Position numbers and translations under genes: made by a program. Source: an uncultured Acetobacteraceae bacterium (GTDB taxonomy: Bacteria > Pseudomonadota > Alphaproteobacteria > Acetobacterales > Acetobacteraceae). Taken from it: 60,714 nucleotides of DNA. This document shows positions 9,025 through 19,775 of this stretch, one piece after another; position 1 is the stretch's first letter; every line of letters begins with the position of its first letter. Where the stretch lies: NCBI GenBank assembly GCA_937873205.1, contig CALMVO010000111.1, forward strand, positions 1 to 60,714. Reading direction: 5' to 3'. The notes beneath the pieces were generated by a model that was given only the letters and a program-made list of their open reading frames with translations, was not told where the DNA came from and searched no databases.

Positions 9025-9401
9025 AGCCCGAACGCGCCTGGGTGCGCCTGCAGTCCGGCAAGCGCCTGGACCTGCTCGACCCAGACATGGAGGCCTGGGA
9101 GGACCGCGACCTGGCGATCGGGCTGTCGCGGACCTATCGCTGGGGTGGTCACTCCAGCTGGAACCTGCCGCTGTCGGTGGCCCAGCACAGCCTGCTGGTG
9201 CTGGTGCTGCGGCAGCAGATGCAGCCGCACGCCCCCCCTGGACCGGGACGACGCGCTGCGCGAGCTGCTGCACGACGGGCATGAGGGCTTGCTGTCCTTC
9301 GACCCGATTCCCCGGTGAAACCGCATCTCGGTCCGGACTTCGAGGACGTCGCCAACCGGCTGCAGGCGGCGATCGGACGTCGCTACGGTCTGCCCGCCTG
9401 A
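9021..9401 (+). pseudogene. HD-domain (YfbR-like) phosphohydrolase with two frameshifts
   Basis: Translation from ATG 9021 gives an HD-family protein (RTYRWGGHSSWNLPLSVAQHS) that runs through a C7 tract at 9232-9238 and leaves the reading frame. Removing one C restores LRELLHDGHEGLLSFDPI, which carries the HD pair. A second shift at about 9312 (one base missing before CCCCGG) is needed to reach VKPHLGPDFEDVANRLQAAI and the natural stop at 9401. Family members hydrolyse nucleotides or phosphoesters using the His/Asp metal site. Two compensating indels mean the protein is not made as a whole unless they are sequencing errors; the C7 tract is a classic error site. It is coupled to the Toprim gene by an ATGA overlap. 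Confidence 0.75.
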
Positions 9402-9416
9402 AAGGGCGATGACCAC

Positions 9417-9939
9417 GTGCTGCACAAGCGGGCTGATCGGCTGGCCGCAGCCTCCGAGGCGCTGCACGTCGCCGGATGGTCCCGGCGCGACCTGGTTGAG
9501 ACGCTGGGCATCGAGCTGGTCCCGGTCATGGAGGACCCGCTGCCACGGCTGGAGGGCCTCCGACCCTGGGAGCCGTGGGCCGCCAGGCTGGCGGCGGCCC
9601 TGTTCTTGGCAAAGTTGCGCGAGCTGACCGACGACGAGACGCAGCTGGATCACCCGGCCGCGCTAGAGGGGGTCGTCGAGCGTGAGCGCACCATCGCCCG
9701 TCTCCACAATGCTTCCTCCCACCTGCCCGCTGCCAAGCAGCGCCGGTTCACGATGCCGCTGACCGGCAGCAGCCTGACCGACACCCTGATCTACGCCGTG
9801 GCGCACGACTGCTCGCAGCACGTCGAGGGTGTGGTGATCGACGGTGGGCGTGACGAGGAAGGCCGCTGGGACTTCGGCGAGCGGTTCACGGTGTTCACCG
9901 ACGAGGAAGAGCTCATCGTCTGCTACGGGTGGAATCTCG

Positions 9940-9956
<17 letters not shown>
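9417..9956 (+). CDS. hypothetical protein, C-terminal domain shared with 36752-37060
   Basis: The 179-residue reading frame opens at GTG 9417. The N-terminal half is helical and unrecognised. The last 60 residues (HVEGVVIDGGRDEEGRWDFG, then FTVFTDEEELIVCYGWNLDV) match the C-terminus of the small protein at 36752-37060 (FKLFTDDAEIITCYGWNLDI). Each follows a DUF3991/Toprim gene (directly at 36752, after the broken HD gene here), so this looks like a conserved module. No function is known to me. The last 17 bases overlap the start of the helicase pseudogene. The start is uncertain because the flanking genes have lost frame. Confidence 0.6.
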
Positions 9957-11977
<2,021 letters not shown>

Positions 11978-12031
11978 AGCGCAGGAAAACAATGCAGGAG
12001 CGGGATACGAGAAAAGCCCTGCCGCTGTCGT

Positions 12032-12095
12032 GACGGCCGCCGCAAGGGTGCGCCGCGCCTGCGCGCGGCCGGGCCGTGCCCGCCCTTGCCCCGTC
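12032..12095 (+). promoter_or_regulatory. candidate structured leader element, CAAGG form
   Basis: GACGG (12032-12036) pairs with CCGTC (12091-12095), GCAAGGG (12042-12048) pairs with CCCTTGC (12083-12089), and a GC-rich hairpin fills the interior. It ends about 60 bases before the start of the Cys-rich gene at 12157. Confidence 0.6.
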
Positions 12096-12156
12096 CGCCT
12101 CGCCGCGACCGCCGGGCTGGGTCTCCGAGAAGGAGATCCAGAAGAAGGCGGACAAC

Positions 12157-12492
12157 ATGGGTGCAATCGGAAGACGCCCGCGACGCGAAAGCGCCGCGCG
12201 CTTCAGCACGTTCATCGAATGCAAGGCGTGCCAGGAGACGTGGCAGGGCAGTGATCCGGCCCTGCGGGTCGACTGTCCGCGCTGTGCTGCCAGACCGGGC
12301 GAGTGCTGCGTCTGGTCGGGACCGCACGGCCTGACTACCCACATCGCCCGCGACGTAGCCGCGATGCACGCCGGGCAGATGACCCGCTGCGGTGCCCTGA
12401 CCTGGGACGGGCGTCATTCCCGTCACCTGGTCCTTTCCTGCGTGGCCCCGCCGCTCACCTTAGCTCCGGCCGGCCAGTTGGCGCTGCTCTGA
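12157..12492 (+). CDS. small Cys-rich (zinc-ribbon-like) hypothetical protein
   Basis: A 111-residue protein with a CxxC in IECKACQETW, a second CPRC at about residue 40 and a nearby GECC, as in a small zinc ribbon, followed by HGLTTHIARDV. Such proteins often bind nucleic acid or act as accessory subunits; no specific role can be assigned. The ATG at 12157 was chosen because the protein-like sequence begins there and the structured leader ends just upstream. The C-terminal third is low in motifs. Confidence 0.6.
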   Translation: MGAIGRRPRRESAARFSTFIECKACQETWQGSDPALRVDCPRCAARPGECCVWSGPHGLTTHIARDVAAMHAGQMTRCGALTWDGRHSRHLVLSCVAPPLTLAPAGQLALL

Positions 12493-12532
12493 CCCGCGAC
12501 CTCGAACCACACATCACAAGGAGAAGCGGGCC

Positions 12533-12619
12533 ATGCCCGAACACCTGACCCGCGTCACACAGACGCAACTGGTCGCCGACATCCTGACGGCTTCGCCGGC
12601 GATTGGAGCGCGGCCATGA
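12533..12619 (+). CDS. 28-aa small open reading frame coupled to the PP-loop gene
   Basis: A 28-codon frame begins after AAGGAG (about ten bases upstream) and its stop overlaps the ATG of the next gene (ATGA). The peptide has a helical, amphipathic look (TQTQLVADILTASPA). It may be a real small protein or only a translational-coupling leader for the gene at 12616. Supported only by its ribosome site and overlap. Confidence 0.4.
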   Translation: MPEHLTRVTQTQLVADILTASPAIGARP

Positions 12620-13605
12620 ACGCGATCGCCGACATCCGCCTGGACCTGTCGAGCTACGACGCGATCATCGTCGCACTGTCCGGAGGCAAGGACAGCATCG
12701 CCTGCCTGTGCCTGCTGCTGGATGCCGGCGTCGACCCAGACCGGATCGAGCTCTGGCATCACGACGTCGACGGCCACGGCGGCTCCTTCATGGATTGGCC
12801 ATCGACCCTGCCATACGTCCAGGCCCTGGCGGCCGCCTTCTCGGTGCCGCTCTACTGCTCATGGCGGAACGGCGGCTTCGAGGCCGAGATGCTGCGCGAG
12901 GACCGGCCGACCACACCGGTCTGGTTCGACACGCCATACGGGATGCGAAGCGCCGGCGGGCAGGGCCGACCGGGCACACGTCTGCGCTTTCCCCAGGTCA
13001 GCGCCGACCTATCGGTGCGGTGGTGCTCCTCGGTGCTCAAGATCGACGTCGCCGACGTCGCTATCCGTGGCCAAGACCGGTTCCTGGGCCAGCGCACCCT
13101 GGTTGTGACCGGAGAACGAGCCGAGGAGAGCCCCAGCCGCGCCCGGTATGCGGTGCTCGAACCGCATCGGTCGGATACCCGCACCGGAAGCCGGCGCCGG
13201 CGGTACGTCGACCACTGGCGACCGGTCCATGCCTTCCCGGAAGCGCAGGTTTGGGACCTGATCGCCAGGCACCGGATCACCCCGGCGCTGCCGTATCAGC
13301 TCGGGTTCGGGCGCATGTCCTGCATGAACTGCATCTTCGGCTCGGCGGCCCAGTTCGCGAGCATCCGCCACATGGCGCCGGATTGGTTCGCGCGCCTGAT
13401 GGCCTACGAGAGGCAGTTCGGCTGCACCATCAAGCGCAGCATGTCGCTCGAGGCGCTGGCAGATCGCGGTCAGGTCTACCGCCAGGTGTTGGGGCGGCCG
13501 GACCTGGTCCGCGCTGCCCTGGGCGACGACTGGCGTGCCCCGATCCGCTGCACGGACTGGCAGCTCCCAGCCGGAGCCTTTGGGGAGAGAGCCGGGCCGA
13601 CCTGA
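12616..13605 (+). CDS. PAPS reductase-like PP-loop protein
   Basis: A 329-residue member of the adenine nucleotide alpha-hydrolase (PP-loop) superfamily. The SGGKDS loop is at about residues 22-27. Further features of the phosphoadenosine phosphosulfate reductase-like group are VRWCSSVLK, VTGERAEESPSRA and the Cys pair in MSCMNCIFGS. Plasmid- and phage-borne relatives (including DndC) act in sulfur transfer or nucleotide activation rather than assimilatory sulfate reduction. No other dnd genes are nearby, so phosphorothioation is not supported. It starts in an ATGA overlap with a small upstream frame. Its position beside the methylase-helicase and other DNA-processing genes suggests a DNA- or nucleotide-related role. 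Confidence 0.82.
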   Translation: MNAIADIRLDLSSYDAIIVALSGGKDSIACLCLLLDAGVDPDRIELWHHDVDGHGGSFMDWPSTLPYVQALAAAFSVPLYCSWRNGGFEAEMLREDRPTTPVWFDTPYGMRSAGGQGRPGTRLRFPQVSADLSVRWCSSVLKIDVADVAIRGQDRFLGQRTLVVTGERAEESPSRARYAVLEPHRSDTRTGSRRRRYVDHWRPVHAFPEAQVWDLIARHRITPALPYQLGFGRMSCMNCIFGSAAQFASIRHMAPDWFARLMAYERQFGCTIKRSMSLEALADRGQVYRQVLGRPDLVRAALGDDWRAPIRCTDWQLPAGAFGERAGPT

Positions 13606-13677
13606 GGTGGAGGAAGAGAGGAAGGGGAGAGCGGAACGAAACAAGCTGAACGAGGGATCCGCACCACGGCATCCTGT

Positions 13678-13770
13678 CCGGCGCAAGCGGTGGGTCCTCG
13701 CCATGCTCGCCCGGCAAGCCGGCCTGTGCGTGGCTCCGGTCCCGGCGCGAGCGCCGCGCTGGCGCCGGCC
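13678..13770 (+). promoter_or_regulatory. candidate structured leader element, GCCATGC form
   Basis: The outer stem CCGGCGC/GCGCCGG encloses two hairpins. In the first, GCCATGC (13700-13706) pairs with GCGTGGC (13728-13734) around a CCGGC/GCCGG tip; the second is CGGCGC/GCGCCG. The copies at 24129 and 60201 have the same plan with different tip and outer stem bases. It ends about 48 bases before the gene at 13818. Confidence 0.65.
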
Positions 13771-13817
13771 AGGCCGTCGCGGTCACGGGAAGGGGTCAAG
13801 AAGAGGAGATCCTGACG

Positions 13818-14123
13818 ATGCTCGGCACCATGGAGACCTTGCCACCCGACCCACTGGCCGGCTTCGACTTCGACACGGCGCAGCGGGAGGGCTGGACCCT
13901 GTCCGAGACCTGCGACCTGACCGGCAAGCCGCTGGTGCAGCTGCAGGCGCTAGACCGCGGATGGCTGCCGTCGGGTGGCGCCACCTTGTTGCCGTCCGAC
14001 CGCGCCGCCTGGGATCTGGTGGTGATCCGTGCCCGGACCGGATCGACGCTGCATCGTGACGCACTCGAGCGCCTCGACGACATCGAGCGCGCCCTGATCG
14101 AGATGGTCTTCGGACCGCTCTGA
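13818..14123 (+). CDS. hypothetical protein, 101 aa
   Basis: Small acidic protein without recognisable motifs. The N-terminal half (FDFDTAQREGWTLSETCDL) is followed by an amphipathic helix at the end (ALERLDDIERALIEMVFG). The start ATG follows GAGGAG closely (AAGAAGAGGAGATCCTGACG). It sits alone between a structured leader and a hairpin that could act as terminator, so it is probably its own transcription unit. Function unknown. Confidence 0.6.
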   Translation: MLGTMETLPPDPLAGFDFDTAQREGWTLSETCDLTGKPLVQLQALDRGWLPSGGATLLPSDRAAWDLVVIRARTGSTLHRDALERLDDIERALIEMVFGPL

Positions 14124-14150
14124 TCCGCTTCCACCCGTCCTGAGATCACC

Positions 14151-14187
14151 GCGGCCGCCTCCACCAGGAGCGCGGCCGCTTTCGCAT
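14151..14187 (+). terminator. strong hairpin after the 101-aa gene
   Basis: GCGGCCGC-CTCC, a four-base ACCA loop, and GGAG-C-GCGGCCGC form a stem with one bulged base, followed by TTTCGC. It lies 27 bases after a stop codon, which suits a terminator, although the T-run is short. Confidence 0.5.
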
Positions 14188-14250
14188 CCACCCCTCGGTC
14201 ACCCGGCAGCCCTCAGGCGCCGGGCGCCGCCGCATGTCCGGAGCATCCCC

Positions 14251-17200
14251 ATGACGCGCCACAGCGCCACCCAGCTCACCCTCGGCCTGTTCGACAGCAC
14301 CGCCCTGGCCGGCGGCCTCGGCCTGCCGCTCGGCGGCAGCGTGCCGTGCTTCCATGACGACGAGGACGAGCCCGTCGTCGTGCCGGAGGCCGTTCGCGTG
14401 CCGGCGACGAACTTCCGCCTCGCTGGCGATCGCGGCCTGGCCCAGGGCTGGAAGGCCCGCGCCGCCGACAACATCGCCGCGGTCCGGCTGCTGCAGGTGC
14501 TCGAGCGGGAGGAGCGAGCCGCCACGCACGACGAGCAGGTGTTGCTGGCACGGTTCACCGGCTTCGGCGCGTCCGAGCTGGCGAACGCATTGTTCCCGGT
14601 CCCCGGCCAGGATGTGCGTCCCGGTTGGGAGCAGATCAGCCGCGACCTGAATGCGGCGACCTCGGACGCCGAGCGCGCCGGGCTGATGCGCGCCACCCAG
14701 TACGCGCACTACACGCCGGAGTACATCGTGCGCGCCATGTGGACCGCGCTCACCTGCATGGGCTTCACCGGCGGTCACGTGCTCGAGCCCGGTTGCGGCA
14801 CTGGCCTGTTTCTGGCGCTGATGCCGGAGAAGGCGGCCGCCAAGGCGTCGATCACCGCGATCGAGATGGACCCGATCACGGCCCGCATCGCGGGCAAGCT
14901 GTTCCCCGAGGCCTGGGTGCGGGCGGAAGACTTCACCAAGGCGCGCATCGCAGAGCGGTTCGAGCTGGCGATCGGCAACCCGCCGTTTTCCGATCGCACC
15001 GTGCGAAGCGACGATCCGGCCGGCAAGCTTGGGCTCAGCCTGCATGACTACTTCATCTCGCGCTCGATCGAGCGCCTCAAACCGGGCGGGATCGGCGCCT
15101 TCGTGACGTCGCGCTGGACCATGGACAAGACCAGCTGTGCCGCGCGCGAGCACATCGCGGAGATGGCGGACCTGGTCGGCGCGGTGCGCCTGCCGCAGGC
15201 GGCGATGCTGGCGGACGCCGGGACCGAGGTGGTGGTCGACGTGCTGGTGTTCCGCAAGCGCCTGGTGGGCGAGGAGAGCCGCGGCACGGACTGGCTGGAC
15301 GTGCGAGAAATCCGTGGGACCGACGAGGGCGAGGGCCTGCTGTCGGTGAACGGCTACTTCCTCGACCATCCGGAGATGGTGCTGGGCCGGCACGCCTGGA
15401 CCAGCTCGCAATTCGGCCCGACCTATACCTGCCGCGGCACCGAGGGGCAGGACCTGCCAGCCGCTTTGGCACGGGCGTTGGAGGTGGCGACGTCCGGCAT
15501 TCGGTTCCCGCTCCCCGAGGCGGTGACGGCCGATCGCGCCAAGAGCCCGCGGATCATCCCGGGCACGGTCGCCGACGGCGCCACGATCCGGGAGGGCTCG
15601 TACCTGCTGCTCGGGACCGAACTGCACCAGGTCGTGGATGGTGTGCCGACCCCGGTGCTGGTGAAGTCCAAGACCCAGAAGGAGGGCCTGTTCGACAAGC
15701 ACGCCCGGATCATCCGGGCCCTGATCCCGATCCGCGATGCGGTGCGGGCGGTGCTGCGGGCGCAGGAGGCGAACGAGCCGTGGGGCGCGCACCAGACGCG
15801 TCTGCGGGCGGTCTACCACCAGTTCACCCGGCAGTTCGGGCCGATCAACCGGACGATCACCACGATCCGCGAGGTCGAGGTGAAGGTCCGCAAGCGCGCC
15901 GCGGCCACATGCGAGGACACCGTCGAGGCCGAGGGCGACGACATCGAGGCGGTGCAGGCGGCCGACGAGGCGGATCGGCTCGACCAGGCGGCCGAGCAGG
16001 AAGGGGAGGATGGCAACGTCGCGCCTGGAGCACCTGTGTTCCGCGAGCAGGAGACGCAGCGCCGGCCGAACCTGCAGCCGTTCATGGACGACCCCGACGT
16101 ATGGCTGGTGTCGTCGATCGAGGAGTACGACGAGGAGACCGACACGGGCCGGCCGGGGCCGGTGTTCAACGAGCGGGTGATCCATCCCCCGGTCGAGCCG
16201 CTGATCACCTCGGCGGCCGACGCGCTGGCGGTGGCGCTACACGAGACCGGCGTGGTCGACCTCGATCGGATCGGCGAGATGCTCGGCCGCTGCCGCGCCG
16301 ACGTGCTGGGGGAGCTCGGCGAGGCGGTGTTCCTCGATCCGGAGCTGACGACCGAGGAGCACGAGGCCTGGATCACCGCCGACGCGGCGCTGTCGGGCGC
16401 CGTGCGGACCAAGCTGGTCCGGGCCGAGGCGGCCGCGGCGCTGGATGCGCGCTACGCCCGCAACGTCACGGCGCTGCGCCTGGTGCAGCCGGAGGACCTG
16501 CGCCCGTCCGACATCACGGCGCGGCTCGGCGCACCCTGGATCCCGACCGAGCACGTCGAGGCGTTCACCGCCGAGGTGATCGGCGTGACCAGCCGGGTGA
16601 TGCACTGCGCGGAGGTGGCGTGCTGGTCCATCAACAAGCATGCCTTCGCCGGTCAGGCGGCGGCGACGTCGACCTGGGGCACGTCACGCCGTCATGCCGG
16701 CGAGCTGATGGACGACGCGCTGAACAGCGTCATGCCGCAGATCTGGGACGTGTGGCGGGACGAGGACGGCGAGCACCGGGAGCTCAACGCCCAGGAGACC
16801 GAGGCCGCCAAGGAGAAGCTGGCGAAGATCAAGCGCGCGTTCGAGACCTGGATCTGGAGCGACAGCGACCGTGCCGATCAGCTGGTGCGGCTGTACAACG
16901 ACGGTTTCAACAACATGGTGCCGCGCCGCTTCGACGGCTCGCACCTGCAGCTGCCGGGTGCGAGCTCGGCGGTGGTGCTGCGTGCGCACCAGAAGCGCGC
17001 CACCTGGCGCATCATCTCGGCGGGCTCGACCTACCTCGCGCACGCGGTCGGGGCCGGCAAGACCTTCACGCTGTGTGCCGCGATCATGGAGCAGAAGCGG
17101 CTCGGGCTGATCACCAAGCCGATGATGGTGGTGCCCGGGCACTGCCTGGCGCAGGCCAGCCGCGAGTTCCTGCAGCTCTACCCGATGGCCCGCATCCTGG

Positions 17201-19491
17201 TCGCCGACGAGACCAACTTCGCGAAGCCGAAGCGGCAGCGCTTCCTGTCGAGGGCCGCCACGGGCACGTGGGACTGCATCATCATCACCCACGACGCCTT
17301 CAAGTTCATCCCGGTGCGGGCCGACTTCGAGCGCGACATGATCCGCAAGCAGATCGACTCCTACGTCGACCTGCTGGGCCGCATCGACAGCGACGACCGC
17401 GTCTCGCGCAAGCGCGTCGAGCGCATGCGGGAGGCGATGGCAGAGAAGCTGGAGGCGCTGAAGGGCCGCAAGGACGACCTGCTGACCATGGGCGAGATCG
17501 GCATCGACCAGCTGCTGGTCGACGAGGCGCAGCAGTTCCGCAAGCTGAGCTTCGCCACCAACCAGTCCGGCCTGAAGGGCATCGACCCGAACGGCTCGCA
17601 GCGGGCGTGGGACCTCTACGTCAAGACGGCCTTCCTGCGGCAGAGCCAGCCGATGCGGCCGCTGATCCTGGCGTCCGGCACGCCCATCACCAACACGCTG
17701 GGCGAGATGTTCAGTCTGCAGCGGGTGATGCAGCCCGACGCGCTGCGCTCGCGCGCCATCCATGAGTTCGACGCGTGGGCGGCGACGTTCGGCGACGCCC
17801 GCACCGAGCTCGAGCTGCAGCCGTCGGGCCTCTATAAGCCGGTCACGCGGTTCGCCGAGTTCGTCAACGTCGCCGACCTGATGGCGATGTATCGCAGCTT
17901 CGCGGACGTCGTGCTGAAGGACGAGCTGCGCCAGCACGTGCGGCTACCGGCGATCGCCGGCGGCCGGCGCCAGATCGTCGCGGCTCCGGCCAGCCGGGCG
18001 TTCAAGGGATACCAGAGGATCCTGGCGGCTCGCATCAGGAAGATCGAGAAGCGCCGGGGTCCGCCTCAGAAGGGGCAGGACATCCTGCTGTCGGTGATCA
18101 CCGACGGGCGCCACGCCGCGATCGACCTGCGCTTCGTGGTGTCGGACGCGGCGAACGACGACGACAACAAGCTCAACGCGCTGATCCGCAACGCGCACCG
18201 GATCTACCTGGAGACTGCGGACCGCGCCTACACCGATCCCAGGACCGGGCGGGCCTACCCGCTACACGGCGGCGCGCAGATGATCTTCTCCGACCTCGGC
18301 ACTCAGGCGGCGATGCAGACCCGTGGGTTCTCCGCCTACACGTGGATCCGCGCCGAGCTGATCCGGCTCGGCGTGCCGGCCGCCGAGATCGCCTACATGC
18401 AGGACTACAAGAAGTCCGCAGCCAAGCAGCGCCTATTCCAGTCGGTGAACGAAGGCCGGGTGCGCTTCCTGTTGGGGAGCACCCAGACCATGGGGACGGG
18501 GGTCAACGCTCAGCAGCGGCTGGCGGCGCTGCACCACCTCGACGTGCCGTGGCTGGTGGCCGACATCGAGCAGCGGGAAGGCCGGATCGAACGCCAGGGC
18601 AACCAGAACGAGGAGATCGGCATCTACGCCTATGCGCTGCAGGGCAGCGTGGATGCGACGAACTGGCAGCTGCTGGAGCGTAAGATCCGCTTCATCGCGC
18701 TGGCGATGAGCGGCGACCGCTCGATCCGCCGGCTGGAGGACGTGGGGAGCGAGGCCAACCAGTTCGCGATGGCTAAGGCCCTGGCATCTGGCGACGTCCG
18801 GCTGATGCAGAAGGCCGGGCTGGAGGCCGAGATCGCGCGGCTGGACCGCCAGCGCGCAGCGCACTTCGATGACCAACAGGCGGTGCGGCGGCAGATCGCC
18901 AATGCACGCCATGAGATCGGTGCGGCGACGCTGGCGCTGGAGCAGGTGGAGGCGGACCTGGCGCGGCGCGTGTCCACGCAAGGCAACGATTTCGCAATGC
19001 AGCTCGGCGGCCGACGGGTCACGCAGCGCAAGGCCGCCGGCGCCTCGATCCTGTCGAAGGTCCGGCTGGCGATGGTCGACCGCCAGGCCGGGGAGTGGTC
19101 GCTCGGCAGCATCAGCGGCTTCGAAGTGGTGGGCGAGGTGAAGAGGTACGGCAGGGAGATGCACACCGGCACGGTGCGGCTCGAGCTGACCGGCCGGGAT
19201 GTCACGATCGACATCACCGACGACGTCGGGCCGCTCGGCCTGGTCGCGCGCCTGGAGAATGCGCTCGACAGCCTCGAGCGTGTGAGGCTCGACCAGCAGC
19301 GCACCCTGAAATCGGCTGAGCAGCGGCTGCCGGCCTACGAGCAGCGGCTGGGCGGCGATTTCGAGCTCGCCGACGAGCTGGAGGAAAAGCTGGCGGAACT
19401 GGCCGAGCTGGAAGCAGCACTCGCCGCTACCACCGCGGCGAACGACGAGGACGACGGCAGGATGGAACCAGAAGAACGGGAGGCCGCCTGA
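14251..19491 (+). CDS. large methylase-helicase fusion (N6-adenine MTase + SNF2-like helicase)
   Basis: A 1746-residue protein with two enzyme parts. Residues about 130-350 form an N6-adenine DNA methyltransferase: AdoMet loop EPGCGTGLF (179-187) and catalytic NPPF (243-246). A middle region (about 400-900) is unrecognised and partly acidic. Residues about 900-1500 form a superfamily 2 helicase: AVGAGKTFT (Walker A, 934-938), DEAQ (1091-1094), ASGTPITNTLGEM, and motif VI QREGRIERQG (1441-1450). A coiled-coil tail follows. Plasmid and phage relatives (P1 DarB-like, Eco57I-like) are thought to protect or process incoming DNA. No matching nuclease gene is adjacent, so self-protection or anti-restriction is more likely than restriction. 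The start has GGAG eight bases upstream. Confidence 0.88.
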   Translation: MTRHSATQLTLGLFDSTALAGGLGLPLGGSVPCFHDDEDEPVVVPEAVRVPATNFRLAGDRGLAQGWKARAADNIAAVRLLQVLEREERAATHDEQVLLARFTGFGASELANALFPVPGQDVRPGWEQISRDLNAATSDAERAGLMRATQYAHYTPEYIVRAMWTALTCMGFTGGHVLEPGCGTGLFLALMPEKAAAKASITAIEMDPITARIAGKLFPEAWVRAEDFTKARIAERFELAIGNPPFSDRTVRSDDPAGKLGLSLHDYFISRSIERLKPGGIGAFVTSRWTMDKTSCAAREHIAEMADLVGAVRLPQAAMLADAGTEVVVDVLVFRKRLVGEESRGTDWLDVREIRGTDEGEGLLSVNGYFLDHPEMVLGRHAWTSSQFGPTYTCRGTEGQDLPAALARALEVATSGIRFPLPEAVTADRAKSPRIIPGTVADGATIREGSYLLLGTELHQVVDGVPTPVLVKSKTQKEGLFDKHARIIRALIPIRDAVRAVLRAQEANEPWGAHQTRLRAVYHQFTRQFGPINRTITTIREVEVKVRKRAAATCEDTVEAEGDDIEAVQAADEADRLDQAAEQEGEDGNVAPGAPVFREQETQRRPNLQPFMDDPDVWLVSSIEEYDEETDTGRPGPVFNERVIHPPVEPLITSAADALAVALHETGVVDLDRIGEMLGRCRADVLGELGEAVFLDPELTTEEHEAWITADAALSGAVRTKLVRAEAAAALDARYARNVTALRLVQPEDLRPSDITARLGAPWIPTEHVEAFTAEVIGVTSRVMHCAEVACWSINKHAFAGQAAATSTWGTSRRHAGELMDDALNSVMPQIWDVWRDEDGEHRELNAQETEAAKEKLAKIKRAFETWIWSDSDRADQLVRLYNDGFNNMVPRRFDGSHLQLPGASSAVVLRAHQKRATWRIISAGSTYLAHAVGAGKTFTLCAAIMEQKRLGLITKPMMVVPGHCLAQASREFLQLYPMARILVADETNFAKPKRQRFLSRAATGTWDCIIITHDAFKFIPVRADFERDMIRKQIDSYVDLLGRIDSDDRVSRKRVERMREAMAEKLEALKGRKDDLLTMGEIGIDQLLVDEAQQFRKLSFATNQSGLKGIDPNGSQRAWDLYVKTAFLRQSQPMRPLILASGTPITNTLGEMFSLQRVMQPDALRSRAIHEFDAWAATFGDARTELELQPSGLYKPVTRFAEFVNVADLMAMYRSFADVVLKDELRQHVRLPAIAGGRRQIVAAPASRAFKGYQRILAARIRKIEKRRGPPQKGQDILLSVITDGRHAAIDLRFVVSDAANDDDNKLNALIRNAHRIYLETADRAYTDPRTGRAYPLHGGAQMIFSDLGTQAAMQTRGFSAYTWIRAELIRLGVPAAEIAYMQDYKKSAAKQRLFQSVNEGRVRFLLGSTQTMGTGVNAQQRLAALHHLDVPWLVADIEQREGRIERQGNQNEEIGIYAYALQGSVDATNWQLLERKIRFIALAMSGDRSIRRLEDVGSEANQFAMAKALASGDVRLMQKAGLEAEIARLDRQRAAHFDDQQAVRRQIANARHEIGAATLALEQVEADLARRVSTQGNDFAMQLGGRRVTQRKAAGASILSKVRLAMVDRQAGEWSLGSISGFEVVGEVKRYGREMHTGTVRLELTGRDVTIDITDDVGPLGLVARLENALDSLERVRLDQQRTLKSAEQRLPAYEQRLGGDFELADELEEKLAELAELEAALAATTAANDEDDGRMEPEEREAA

Positions 19492-19775
19492 GAGCGGGAA
19501 AGGAGCGGGCTACGAACTGAAGATCGGCAAGAGGAAAGGGGGGCGGTTGGCATCGGCGCCGCCCTCTTCACCGCTGCCGCTCCATCGCCGTCTGCGCCAC
19601 CCCAACCCCGCTTGCCCGCACCGCGCTGGCGCGCGCCGCCGGCCGCGCAGGGCAGGGGCGCTCGACCGCAATGGTGAAGAGGTCGCCGCCGCTGCCGTCC
19701 GGAAAGGGAGGGCAGGAGTGAGCGGGATGACCGCGACTGCCCCCAGACCATCCAATCTCCAGAGGGCCATCCGAC

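Noticed and set aside
7780-9282. 500-codon minus-strand frame opposite the Toprim gene
   Set aside because: It is the antisense of a clearly real gene and is rich in Arg/Pro/His, as expected for a high-GC shadow.
12616-13605. dnd phosphorothioation system based on the PP-loop gene
   Set aside because: No dndA, B, D or E-like gene nearby; only a general PP-loop assignment is supported.
14146-16185. 679-codon minus-strand frame opposite the methylase-helicase
   Set aside because: Antisense shadow of conserved methyltransferase motifs; no ribosome site and no recognisable domain.
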